A DNA stretch of 64,000 nt from Paraescarpia echinospica. Lineage: Eukaryota; Annelida; Polychaeta; Sabellida; Siboglinidae. The stretch spans positions 57,566,273-57,630,272 of the forward strand of contig CM034542.1 in assembly GCA_020002185.1 (NCBI GenBank), given 5' to 3'. The position numbers and the translations under genes are program-made. This document shows positions 38,501-52,000 of this stretch, in pieces. Numbering within the stretch: position 1 is the first letter of the stretch; every line of letters begins with the position of its first letter. The notes below the pieces were generated by a model. The model saw nothing but the letters and a program-made list of their open reading frames with translations, was not told the origin of the DNA and searched no databases.

Positions 38501-41500
38501 TAGTTAAATAGATTTAACAAGATTTAACAAGATTGCCATCCAGAGAATTAACTCTAGATGGCAGGTGGACAAGGAAGCCCTTTGGCTTATCGAGAGTCCA
38601 ACCCTTTTATCTACATATATCCAGCCCTTCTGAGGTGTGTCGATTTTATTTTTAAACATATTCACACTACTAGCACCCACACAATCATCAGATAATCTGT
38701 TCCATTCATTCATATTCCTTTGTGAAAATGAGAACTTTCTCACGTCTAATCTACACTGCTCCTTTACTAATGTAACTTCATGTCCTCTAGTCTTTCTATC
38801 TTTCTTAACTGAAAAAAACATATTTTTATCAATATTTTCATAACCATTCAATATTTTAAACACTTCTATCTGATCTCCTCTCAATCTCCTGGTCTCTAGT
38901 GTTGTTAAACCACATTCTTTTAGGCGTTTTTCATAACTAAGATCCCTCAGTTTTGGTATCATTTTAGTCGCTCTCCTCTGTACTCTTTCTAGCATATCTA
39001 TGTCCTTCTTGCGGTATGGCCTCCACGCTTGTATACAATATTCTAAATGAGGCCTAACTATTGTTTTGTACAGCGGTATTATTAGTTCTTTTTCTTTATA
39101 TGCTATATTTCGCCTAATCAATCCAAGGATTTGATTTCCCTTTGAAGCTGCAATTCCACGCTGCTCTGAAACCTTCATGTCAGCACTAATTGTCAGCCCT
39201 AAGTCTTTTTCTTTTACAGTAGTACTTAGTACAGTTCCCCCCATTGTATATTCTACATATTCGTTCCCATGTCCTGTGTGGAGGCATTTACATTTCCCAA
39301 AATTGAACAACATTTGCCACTTTTCAGACCATTTGATCAACCTGTCAAGATCATCTTGTAAATGCTGTCTATCTCCATCACTTTTAATCCTTCTAAACAC
39401 TTTTGTATCATCTGCAAATTTTAACACCTTGCTAGCTATATCATCGTCCAAATCGTTTATATATATTAAGAATAATATAGGTCCCAGTACTGATCCCTGT
39501 GGAACCCCACTCAAAACTGATTTCCAGTTTGAAGCCTCCCCATCAACAACTACCCGTTGTCTTCTGTCAATCAGCCATTTTTTTTATCCAGTTAATTATA
39601 CCATTTCCTATGCCATGGGCCTTTGGTGTAAGCAGTAATCTTTGATGTGGCACTTTGTCGAAAGCTTTTGAAAATCTAAGTAGATGATATCTACTGGTGA
39701 TCCATCGTCTACCCACTTAGTGATATCTTCAACAAAAACATAACATATTTGTTAAGCATGACCTCGCTTTTAGAAACCCATGTTGAGATGGGTTTATCAA
39801 GTTATGTTTAACAAGAAAATCCACCATGTGATCTTTAATTAGTCTTTCTAATAATTTACAAATCACCGATGTTAAACTAACTGGTCTATAATTATTTGAC
39901 TTGTTTCTTGAACCTTTTTTTAAATAACGGTATAATGTTTGCTTCTTTCCATTCTAAAGGAACCACTCCCTCTTATAATGACAAGTTGAAACTGTTGCAA
40001 GCGGTATGCTAATTTGTTCTACAATTTCCACTAGTAGTTTGGGTGGAATACCATCCACTCAGGTGATTTATTATCCTTCATAGCCCTAATTTTCTTAGCT
40101 ACCATTTCTGGGGTTACAATTAACTGTCTTAAATAGTCTGATTCTGCCCCCTTGAACTTAGCCTCTGGTACTGGCAGTGAACTAGTGTCTTCTCTGGTAA
40201 ACACTGAACTAAAATACTCATTTAGGTATTCAGCCATTAAGAATCCTTCTGATATTATATTTCCAGCACTATCTTCTAGAGGGCCGACCTTATCATGAAC
40301 TTTCTGTTTGCTTCGAACATACGCATAAAAACTCTTGTTGTCATGTTTTATATTACAAGCTAATTTATGTTCATAGCTTCACTTTGAATTTCTAATTTCA
40401 GCTGTAGCTTGGTTTGGTCTTCTTTATAAATGTTGTAGTCTTAAGTCATTGCCAGTACGTCTATAAGACTTCCACATCATTTGTTGTTTATACTTAATTT
40501 TTCTAATGGCTAGCTTCGATGGTATTTCTTTCTGGTCCGTTTCCCTTGTTTTGAGAGAGATTTCAAATTTATCGATGCACTCTATTTCATTCTTTAAGAT
40601 ATTCCAACATTCTGTTGCTGTCTTATTCTTCAGTGTATTATTCCAGTCTATCTTTGCTAAATATTTCCTCATTTCCTTATATCTTCCTTTCTGGAAATTT
40701 CTCCTGAACTGCTTTTTATTATTTCTTTCTGATTTTACTTTGATGGTAAAATGTATCTGGTTGTGATCACTACTTCCCAGAGGCTCACATAATTTAACAT
40801 TGTCAACTAATTCATTCTGTGAGGACAAAACTAAGTCTAACACATTCTCTCCCCTGGTTGGTTTCTAGCACATGTTGAGAAAGGAAACTATCTTGTACTA
40901 AAACTAAAAACTTGTGGTCCTCACTACCCATACTCTGTAGAGATTTCCATTTTATATGCCCATGGTTAAAATCCCCCATAATAACACAGTCCCGTTTGCT
41001 CACTTCCCTTATAGCGTTTTTATTTTTTCATTCTCTTCTATGCTTATGTTTGGACTTCGATAAACTAATCCAACCGTTAACGTTGAGTTTCCTGTAACTA
41101 TGTTACACCAAACAGCTTCTTCGCAACCTGCTTCTCTGTCTAATTTTATTTCATAAGCCTGGATAGATTCTTTAATATATAAAATAACTCCACCTCCCCT
41201 TCTTCCTATTCTATCTTTCTTAAACATTACATATCCTGTCAGTCCCAATTCGGCATCTGATANNNNNNNNNNNNNNNNNNNNNNNNNNNNNNNNNNNNNN
41301 NNNNNNNNNNNNNNNNNNNNNNNNNNNNNNNNNNNNNNNNNNNNNNNNNNNNNNNNNNNNNNNNNNNNNNNNNNNNNNNNNNNNNNNNNNNNNNNNNNNN
41401 NNNNNNNNNNNNNNNNNNNNNNNNNNNNNNNNNNNNNNNNNNNNNNNNNNNNNNNNNNNNNNNNNNNNNNNNNNNNNNNNNNNNNNNNNNNNNNNNNNNN

Positions 41501-44500
41501 NNNNNNNNNNNNNNNNNNNNNNNNNNNNNNNNNNNNNNNNNNNNNNNNNNNNNNNNNNNNNNNNNNNNNNNNNNNNNNNNNNNNNNNNNNNNNNNNNNNN
41601 NNNNNNNNNNNNNNNNNNNNNNNNNNNNNNNNNNNNNNNNNNNNNNNNNNNNNNNNNNNNNNNNNNNNNNNNNNNNNNNNNNNNNNNNNNNNNNNNNNNN
41701 NNNNNNNNNNNNNNNNNNNNNNNNNNNNNNNNNNNNNNNNNNNNNNNNNNNNNNNNNNNNNNNNNNNNNNNNNNNNNNNNNNNNNNNNNNNNNNNNNNNN
41801 NNNNNNNNNNNNNNNNNNNNNNNNNNNNNNNNNNNNNNNNNNNNNNNNNNNNNNNNNNNNNNNNNNNNNNNNNNNNNNNNNNNNNNNNNNNNNNNNNNNN
41901 NNNNNNNNNNNNNNNNNNNNNNNNNNNNNNNNNNNNNNNNNNNNNNNNNNNNNNNNNNNNNNNNNNNNNNNNNNNNNNNNNNNNNNNNNNNNNNNNNNNN
42001 NNNNNNNNNNNNNNNNNNNNNNNNNNNNNNNNNNNNNNNNNNNNNNNNNNNNNNNNNNNNNNNNNNNNNNNNNNNNNNNNNNNNNNNNNNNNNNNNNNNN
42101 NNNNNNNNNNNNNNNNNNNNNNNNNNNNNNNNNNNNNNNNNNNNNNNNNNNNNNNNNNNNNNNNNNNNNNNNNNNNNNNNNNNNNNNNNNNNNNNNNNNN
42201 NNNNNNNNNNNNNNNNNNNNNNNNNNNNNNNNNNNNNNNNNNNNNNNNNNNNNNNNNNNNNNCTAGATGTCTGTACTTCTGAACTATACCAGTTGTTCCC
42301 TCCTTGTCTGTATTGTTTGTCCCAACGTGTACTAGTATAGACCCTCCCTTGCCATGCCCCAATACCTTCTCTACCCTTTCGGTCACATGCTCTATCCTAG
42401 CCCCCTGTAGACATACAACAACGTCCTTCCCCTCGCATATAGTCTTGTCTGTTTTTCTCAGAATTGAATCGCCCATAAACACTCTCTCTTTTCTCTTTGC
42501 CCCCTCAATCACTGCCTCGGAGTAGCTCCTCCGGTTTGCATATGTCTGGTTGTTGTCTTTTCCTCTTGTCATCTTCTCTCCTGTCACATTCTCTTCCATT
42601 CCCTTCTTTCCTGTCGCGTTTTTTCTTGTCCCCTTTCCTCCTGTCATCTTCTCTTCTAGCACATTTACTCTCACTTCCTTTCGTCCCTTCTTCTTTCCTC
42701 TCATCACATTTTCTTCTCTCCTCTCCCGTCCCTTTTCCCCGGCTACCTCCTTCACTACGGTCACTTTCTCCCCTGTCACCTTCACGCCTGTCATGTTTTC
42801 TGTTTTTGCTGAACACTGTCTTCTTCCATCAGTCTTCTGTCTCACAGTCTTACCAACTGCCTCTGTGGTATCTACCTCTTCACCACCTGTATCGCTGTCG
42901 TGTCTCTCCTCGTTCTCTACAGTCTGACTACCTGCTGATCTATCCCCACTGGCCCGTTTTCTCTTCCTCTGCCGAACACTTTTCCTCCGTCCCTCTGTTT
43001 TCTCAATGTCTTGTTCCTTCACACCGGTCACCTTCCTTCCTCTCAGTCTCCTTTCTTCAGTCTCCGTGTCACAACTCTGCTCCTTCTGTGTTGTAGAATT
43101 CTCAACTCTCTCCGCGCATCCCTCTCTGCTCCATCTATTTCTATGTTGAGTCTCGCCTCCATCTCCTTCACTATATCCGTCAACTTACACACCTCCTTCA
43201 TCAGACATTCCACCCTCAAACACCCCATACACCGAAAGGTGAATCCGTCATCTTTGGTCTCTGCCCATGATTTTGGACAGCCAGACAACGCAAAATCCAC
43301 CCAGCTCTGGCAGTCGTTGCAAACTAGGTGTCGTTTTGCCCTGAGTTGCCGCTTGCAAGGTGCCATATCAGAATTTATTTATGTTCAAAGTAGTTTTTAT
43401 GTAGTCTTTGAAAAGACTTTTCTGTGTACAATTTACACCAGATTGTTTAGGTTATAGTTAGTTATATTTGTTAACACACAGTGACACACCGTGCCTTACC
43501 TAGTTACGATGTCGATGACAATGTATTCAAGTTAGGCTTAGATACAAGGTAGTCTTTACAAAGACTGTTTCCTGTGTACTATTATACACTTTAAAAGATT
43601 GCTATTTCAGGTTTTAATTACTCATCTAACTACACCGATTATCTCAAATAACGCTATTCTATTGTCGTTCACGGTACGCTAACTTCGCCAGTGACCTACT
43701 TTGTAAACAACGTTCCGATTACATTAACGTCCCCAATTATCGCTCGCAAATCGCCTACTTTTAATCTACCCTAGATTACTCCCTCTAGCTAACTTTTAAC
43801 AAAAAATATTGCTTAATATATATCTATAATTACGTTATGTATCCTATACGCTCAATAATATCACTTATCTTGATCAAATATCCTTATATTTTCGCAAGTT
43901 TGCTGCACCAAATTCAAATCAATTCACCACCGGAAGTCCCCCAAATCAATGTTCAAATCAAAAATCAAATCAAATAAGACAATAGTGTCTTTTAATTATT
44001 TTACCAAAACTACATGTAAAAATTTGACTAAACAAATGTGTATGTCTTAGTGGATACTATGTGTTTATATTTCTACAAAATTGATATGAAATGAGACAAG
44101 CGGAAAAACTGATCTGAGGTGGCACCTTTAAAATCATTTTGTCAGCAGGATTGAAAGTAGTCAGTGCCATGTTTTATTTTAATCACTATGTGGAGCCACT
44201 GTACACTGACACCTAATAAGAAGCGAAAAAGGAACGATACGGCTTATCGATTCCGATATTGACTCACTCTTTGTCATGATGCGCCTCTGAGCTTGGTTTC
44301 CGAGGATTTAAGCGCAAACGAAGTTACCTTATTATTATTAGTTAACAGTTCTGTGCAGTTCAGACTGTCAACATTGTATACATGTCCCAAATGCGATACC
44401 ATTTATATATGCCAATGTTTGGAAGGAATATTGCTGTATTATTTTATATAGATTTGCTTAAAATTTATGGAAACTTTGTGTAAAGTACATGTTTTCTTGT

Positions 44501-47500
44501 GATCATCACAGAAGTATCAATCAAATAATGAATGCTACAGCAGCCTAAGCACAACTGTTTAGATGCTTCCGTTGAAAGAAAGTAAATAGGCAAATTTCTT
44601 GCAAAACCAATCATTTCATTTATTATACCGGTAGGCATATTTCATAATTTGATAGATGCCAATCAGAATTAGAAAGCTATAATGATCAACCAACAAAAAT
44701 GTATCTTACTTGAAACAAAGCACAGCATTAACAATGAACCCGCTATAAAATTTTACAGGCATTGTCAAAATTTATTTGATATTGAATCTTTGTACTACAC
44801 ATTATCACAATATTCTAACATTTTAATTTGAGATGTGTGTACATGCATGCGTGTGTGCGTGCATGTATGTGTGGAATGTGTGCATGCGTGTATGTTTATA
44901 TATGCGTCAGCTAATATATAAAATTATTACACAACGTTCATATTCATAAAAGGCAACCACATTGATAATTGTTACATTAATTATAGAATTTTCCCAACAT
45001 TTTCATAATGAATTTAACAATTTGCAAGGACGTCCAGGAAAATATATTAAATCAAACAGAAATTTAGCCACAAATATGACTAATCCAATTCTTAAATTGG
45101 CATAACCGCCCCGGGTTCTTACCGCTGATAATGATGGAGGATGAAGGAGTCAATGAAACAAGAGAGGTGAGTTTGACGTCCACTCTGATGGTTGTGTCCA
45201 TGGGGTTGCGGAACGGGATGATCAAGGTGGAGTTGGTGGCCGCGGGGGCAGTCACACTGACCGCATCCTGCTCCTGAGGTAATCGTCCTATCCCCGAGGC
45301 TAAGAACACCCACTCACCCAGCTGAAATACACACAAGGGCACATTGAATGTTAATGTTATAATAATAATATATTTTTATTTATGTAGCACCGTATATAAG
45401 GATATAAAATCTCTTCAGAGGAGCAAAAATACACATCTTGTGTAGAAAGTAATCACTTAAATAAATAAAATATTAAAAAGTCTATAATACAGAATTTAAA
45501 TGTACATTAGTAATGAAATAAAAACTAAAGGCAAAGTTGCATATTTTCCATCTTTGCTGATTTCTTTTGGCAATTTCCCTCAAAATTAAATTATAATATA
45601 CATTACATATATTTAACATTAAATATATTTAACATTAAATACATTAAACTACATTAAATATATTTAAAGTGACCTTGTTTGTTCTATTACCCAGACTCAT
45701 CATCCAAACTCATAATGAGTGCATTTATATATAATTTATAATTGTTATATATAAAAGTTATGTGGAAACCACAGATCCACTTTTGCCTAGTATTGAAGAC
45801 GTTCCCACATGAATTTCACAATGACCTGGCGTATAATCACCTTTGATGTTACCTAAACTTACAAAAACCTAACAGATATTTTATAATTAATGTGTCATAA
45901 AGCTCACTGTTTTGTTTGTTAGTAGCAAAGATATATATATTATTAATGTTTTGTAAATTGATGACATTTTATCAAAGTGATGCAACAAAGTACATTAGGA
46001 ATATATAACTTTCAACTAAAACATTTATTATACGGGCATTGATAGAAATATAGCAGACTCCTGCCAACATCAAAACACAGAAAGTAACATACAAAACAAT
46101 GAACAATGCAATGTTACTGGTGTAAATCTTTGTACAAGTTGTGCTTCAATTTAAACAACAAAATCATAAGTCAACATAAACACCTTCATGTATGTACAAA
46201 GTTATTCCAAAACAAATCAGATAGTACTCTAAAGAAGAGGCACCATATCCACTGGTGATTATTTTCAAACTGTGAACAATGTTTTGAATGTCAAAAAGAA
46301 AATTTTCTTTAGCGTCCATAGTTGTACATGAAGAATCAAATCAGTATTTGTTTAGAGAGGGGAGAAAGTACTGTTCACATTTTGACAATGAATCATATTT
46401 GGAGATTGTCCCTTAACAAAGAACTTGTGTCACAAACATCACCTCACCTCTGACATCTACGCATCAATTGGTTGCATTGGAAAACAAAACAAGTTACCGT
46501 CAGGTACCACATCAATACACAATTCAAATTGCATGATTAAGTTGGAAATAGAAATGTAAAACTGAAGTTTCTCGAACCCAGCAAACAACAGGGTTTATTG
46601 AGATATTTATGTGTTATATTAAAATCTGTCTTATTATGGTGATGCTTAGTTAATTATGTTTTACATCTCACTTTGGCCTTTCAGAATATTTTCATTTTCT
46701 TCTACCTGCCTTCGTTTTGTCATCGAGTTGTAGTTTCCTAGAGGGGATATGTTAGACATTTGAATATCTTCTTGGTAAGTTGTTGCAAAAAGGATATACC
46801 CACAAGTTTCCAGACCAATATGAAATAGACATATTTCCAGTATTTGTTGTCATGTATGTGGCAAAGATTTATGTTTTTCTTTGTGCTTGAATTTATACAG
46901 GGTCTCTAATAAATGATACGTTTTTCTTGTCATGTCTAAGAATTTCTGGAGTCGGCTATATTTCATATGGTCTTTCGGATTACTGGAGATGATATTCTGA
47001 AAAGCCTCATACTGAATGTTTGCACATTTCAATGACTGGCCATTTGGAATAAAACAGAGTTACTGTATTGGTTCTAATTAGCGTACATGCCCTAATTAGC
47101 GTACACCCCCATATTTGGCGACGTCGGGAATCCGTAATGCAGTGTCCTCTCCCCCGATATCAAATTACTGCGACATTGGACAATCTTTTACACAACATTT
47201 TTTCACACATATCTGGAGACTTTGCAGCGTTCTTGTATCCTCTTGACCACACGTGAATATATAAATAGCTGGTAACACTAAGCAACCTACATTAATAGTA
47301 CTAAACGCGTAGTAATTCCAATGTTTGATTGAAAGGTGAATGTATCCAACTCGGATGACACGTTTACTTGGCGTATGCCATTAACACACCCAAACAGCAA
47401 GACGATGGTGCCACCTGGTGAATATACGGCTAGCTATGTAGTAAGGGACCGGTTAGTATATATTCTCTTGCAATTGGCAGTTTCGTTGTGGCTGAGCAGA

Positions 47501-49016
47501 GCAACCGTGTTCAAAAAATATTGTCTTGGTTGAATAAAAAATATCTGGGATAATACAAACAGAATACATTGATAAATGGTCACAAAATTATTATGTTATA
47601 ATAAGAATGCAAGTGTATAAATTCAACATTATCCCAGGCATATTTACGTTTAGGAATATTGCATCTTAGCACACTTTTGAGATGTAAATAGCGCCCTGGT
47701 ATGCATCAACATACGCTGCTATATCACTCATTTTACGTGCGCGATGCGGTAACGCACGACCGCAGCGGCGCAGACTAGCACAAACATGGTCGTATTTTCG
47801 TAATATAAGTATACCTGGGATGATGTTGAATGATGGAACTAACGCACTGAGGTATCAAAGTTAGACAAAACTCAAGTTATAACGGCGAAATCGAGATAGG
47901 TCCGAATTCGATACAAGTGCTGCACTTGCTTGCCGGAGATCGACGCCGAATTCGCTTGCTGGCGTCTTTGTCCACTTGCTCGCCAGTGAGCAATGCCGGA
48001 CTCGCCGTACGTTGGGTGGAATTAGCCAGGTGCAGTTAAGTCTGCTCTTGCAACAACCAAGTGATCAACTTGGCTGGCAACGACGTTGTGTCTATTTAAA
48101 CTTGGCTTATTTGGGTGTACGCTTAATAGGGACGATTTTTTGACATATTTCAGCGTCTCTAATATTTGCTAAGTGTACTGTACGCTTAATAGAATGAATA
48201 CGGTATATCAACTTCAACAATGACATCACATTTTAAATTGTCGTATGATGTAGCAGATCCATTTTTAAAATGTCACTCTTAATATCTTTTGACCAACATT
48301 CAGTTACGTTAAACTGAAAGTATACGCTCAGCATTCTAACAACTCACAATAAAATAGAACCAAAGCGCTCCCTACCTGTTCGGAATAGAAACTAATCCGG
48401 CAGTTATGATCCGCGTCTCCAAGAGCGGATGGCATAAACTTGACGGTGAAGGTCATCGACTGATGAGGCGCCAAATTAATAGTGTCAACTTTAATATTTC
48501 GCTCTAGCGAGAAGTTGTTCGTATTTGAGAGCCTCGGAATGAGAATGAGGCTCTCGTCTGTGGGGTTTGTGAGAGACAGGGGTTGTTCGACGTATCGCCC
48601 CAGTTCGCATTCCATCACTGGGAGGGTGATTGGGAGGGGCGAGGTCGCCTCAAGGTGAAGGTCATACCAGAACTCGCCCACCATTGGGTTGTAGAAGATC
48701 AGACTGCATGATGAGAAGGTGGTTGATTAACAATAGTATCAGAGGGTTGTGCTGTGGGGAAAGTATATCTTAAATAACATTACTAACATTCAGATCTCAC
48801 AGAGAATGTCGTCCTTACATCTCAGAATTCTTTGTGGAATTTTATATGATAATAAAGTTCTGCTTTATATATGATGTCATATATAAAATATGATGTCATA
48901 TAAAATATGATGTCATATAAAATAAAAATGTTAATATGATTTCATATATAAAGGATACACAGAATAACTATACATGTTAGCTTGCCCACATGCCAATGCA
49001 TGAAAGCATGCACACA

Positions 49017-49056
<40 letters not shown>

Positions 49057-52000
49057 CACACACCACACACACACAGAAATCACGGAGCAGTGTCAAGACC
49101 AGCCTCATCCTTGATGCACAGGGAAATGTGGAGAACAGCATGTAACCAACATGAAGACGCACCTTCCCTGGAAGCAGCCGATGATGGCTGGGCCGTAGGT
49201 GAGTTCATAGATGCCCTTCGTGTTGGGGGGGATGTGGATGTAGTTGGGGCCAGAGAGGGAGGGGCCATGGATGCTTGCCTCCAGCGACATCACGTTGTCA
49301 GTCGGGTTGTTGATGTTCAACTCCAGGGCAACTTTTCTCTGTTGCAACAATGTAGTTAATATTTATGCATTAACGTTTATGTGCATTTTGGAATAAAATG
49401 TAAGATTCCAAATACATTCACATGGTGAATGAATGAATGAACGTTTATTTAAAAAAATTGTAGATGATCACATTTGGTGACAAATATATCAGCTGTGTGT
49501 GACGTGCATGTGTGCTTGCATGTGGCGTGTGTAAAGTCATGGACTGTATTGCCATAATGCCATTTTGTTTGGCTAAAATTTGCTTGGTCAAAATTAATTA
49601 GAAATTGTAGCAACTGTATGGTAGGCACTTTAACCCTTTAAAAAACTGCTGAGGTTTAACCCATTAAACCTCAGCAATTTTTCAAAAGTCCCCACTTCCC
49701 CACTTATTTGACTTGAAACAAACAAGTGAAGTCCATATAGCCAAACACCGCTTCTAATGTGTTTTCAAAACTATGCGCTAGATGGCAATATGAGGGCATT
49801 TTGGGATGGGTTTGGCTGACTTGAGGTGTAATACTTCTACTAGAATATCATTTTAATTATTTATTAATTAATATCTTATATATTTATTTATTAAATTTTA
49901 ATTATAACTGTATGCTACTGTTTGTATGCTACTGTTTGTATGCTACTGTTTGTATGCTACTGTTTGTATGCTTTTAGTCTGAGCTTGGTTTGTTTAGTGC
50001 AGCTTTGCCTAACAGAGTTTTAGTAAATTTACTATTATTTTTTACATTTTAGCTACTGTATCAGTAGCATTTTATTGTCAACACCCTGAACAGAGTTTTT
50101 ATTCTGGATATGAGTATCAAAATAAAGTATATTATTTAAAGGGTTAAAGAGGTCCATATATGTGGCATCACCTGGCAGGGAGATGTGATGTAGACAGTTC
50201 GCTCCGGAGGCTGGGGTTCCACGTTGATCTCGACTGCGAACCAGATGCGATACTCCTGGGAGGCTGGGTCAACCTCGTCGTCATCATCTGGCATCTCATC
50301 ACCATCACTGTCCACCGTACTGTCACAAACACACGAACAGTTATTGTTTGTGATGACAACAGTAACTCCTAGCTGTCATTGAAACGGTAACTTATATCTT
50401 ACGTTGTTTAACTCCAGACAGTACTATCTAGAGTTAGAAGACACGAGATAGAAGAGACCAACAGCATATGTTTATAGCGTCTCTTCCATAACACACAAGC
50501 AAAGTGGGGTGATAACAATTTCCAAAGTTATGAAATGGTGGTCAATACCAGGGTTTGAACCCAGTGCTTCCTTCGATTGACAGTGACATTCTAACTGCTC
50601 GACTACCGCACCTCAAACATCTGGGTGGTCAAATAAATTTGGAAAGCCCCAAAATGTACAGCATGACGTGTGTGGATGGTGACTTGGTTGTCACCTTGCA
50701 TTGAGGTGGGACCAAGGTTGCTACTGTGGACGTGCACCAAAAATAGCTGTCTATGTCGCGTCGCATCAATTTAGTAATTTTTGCACAAATGCGTACCTTA
50801 TAACATAATAAAGTCCTAATTGTATCGTTTTTTTCACACAATAAAAAATCCTATTTTTCTCAAAATATCGTTTTTTTTAAATGTGCTTCATTTTCAGCAA
50901 TACATCAGAAACAACTGAAAATATTTACACGAGGTATCATCACCTGCTAATCTACGGAGTCAAAAGTTATACAAAACTCTATTTCACAACTTAATACCCA
51001 CTTTGTTCTGGCAGGGGACATAATATTAATGTACATTAAAGACGTTAAAAATAGGGGAAGAGAAGAAACAGGAGGAAGGAAAGGAGAAGAATACAGAGAA
51101 GGGGCCCTCACCTCTTTGGGTTCCTGCGTGCAACAAAGGCCAGCACCCCGTTGTAGGTACCCCGTTGTAGTGGGGTCACGGCCACCTCGTAGATCCCTGT
51201 CTGTCCGGGCAACACCAAGATGGAGTCAGCTCCACTCAAGTACCCAATGTCACACTCCACCTGCAAGCACAAGTAGGTCAAAGGTCATGCTGTGTCAAGT
51301 AGGTCAAAGGTCATGTATGGTAAGGTAGGTCTAAGGCGAGGGATATTATTATTAATATATTGTAAAGCATCATATATCTGGGATCAGCCTGTTCATAGGC
51401 ATGTACACATATTGTAAAACATACATGCAATCAATCATAAGAAACATGATTATATGTGTGTTTTTTAAATATTGAAATAAATAAATATATCAATAAATAA
51501 AACATAATAAATAAGTAAAATACAGTTTTTAGGTAACGCCAGTTGAAGTTGTAAGATTCATGGTATTTTCTTAATGTTTTAATTATTTCAAGCACTGCAC
51601 CATATGCAAATTTTTAATTCTACTAATGGTTTCAGTGGTGCTATGCAAAATTCTATTTTGCTATTTGTGTTGAATATTTTGTGTCAGCAATTCCTGTTGA
51701 AGGGAAAATAATCACTGACATGTTTTAGCATGCATTATATCTTGGGTGTAACTTGATAAAATATCTAGGTAGCCGAAATAAAAAGATAACTAATAAATAA
51801 TAAGAACCTCAAAGAACAGTTTCCTCTTCATGTTGTTAGGAATCTGCAGCGTCCGCCTGACCCTGCGCAAACAAATATCTCCCAATTCAACCACAAACAA
51901 CACAATTTATTATAGCCAGGATGTCAATTAAATAAAACAAACACAGAACGTTGTACCTACAAAAATAGTTCAACAAAACCATTTCAGCCAATTGAATAAG

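Larger units (their letters stand above)
38512..43370 (-). mobile_element. CR1-like LINE copy 3, nearly full length, inside a CFAP47 intron
   Basis: Reads 5' to 3' on the minus strand, the same sense as CFAP47: ORF1 (43366 to about 42263), an assembly gap, ORF2 endonuclease, RT, C-terminal domain, and a tail with TTAACAAGATTTAACAAGATT (plus-strand reading). The 5' UTR boundary upstream of 43370 cannot be fixed. A PHD-like finger plus an SGNH esterase in ORF1, and a short-repeat tail, fit the CR1 clade. Confidence 0.9.

Noticed and set aside
42497..43096. 199-aa plus frame rich in Ser, Leu and Phe
   Set aside because: Antisense shadow of the low-complexity linker of LINE ORF1.
47336..47533. 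65-aa frame inside the TA-flanked element
   Set aside because: No transposase motif, and no support beyond an open frame.
50545..50615. Functional tRNA gene
   Set aside because: A- and B-box-like motifs are present, but the acceptor stem and anticodon arm do not pair. The similarity to 14310-14420 marks it as a SINE head.
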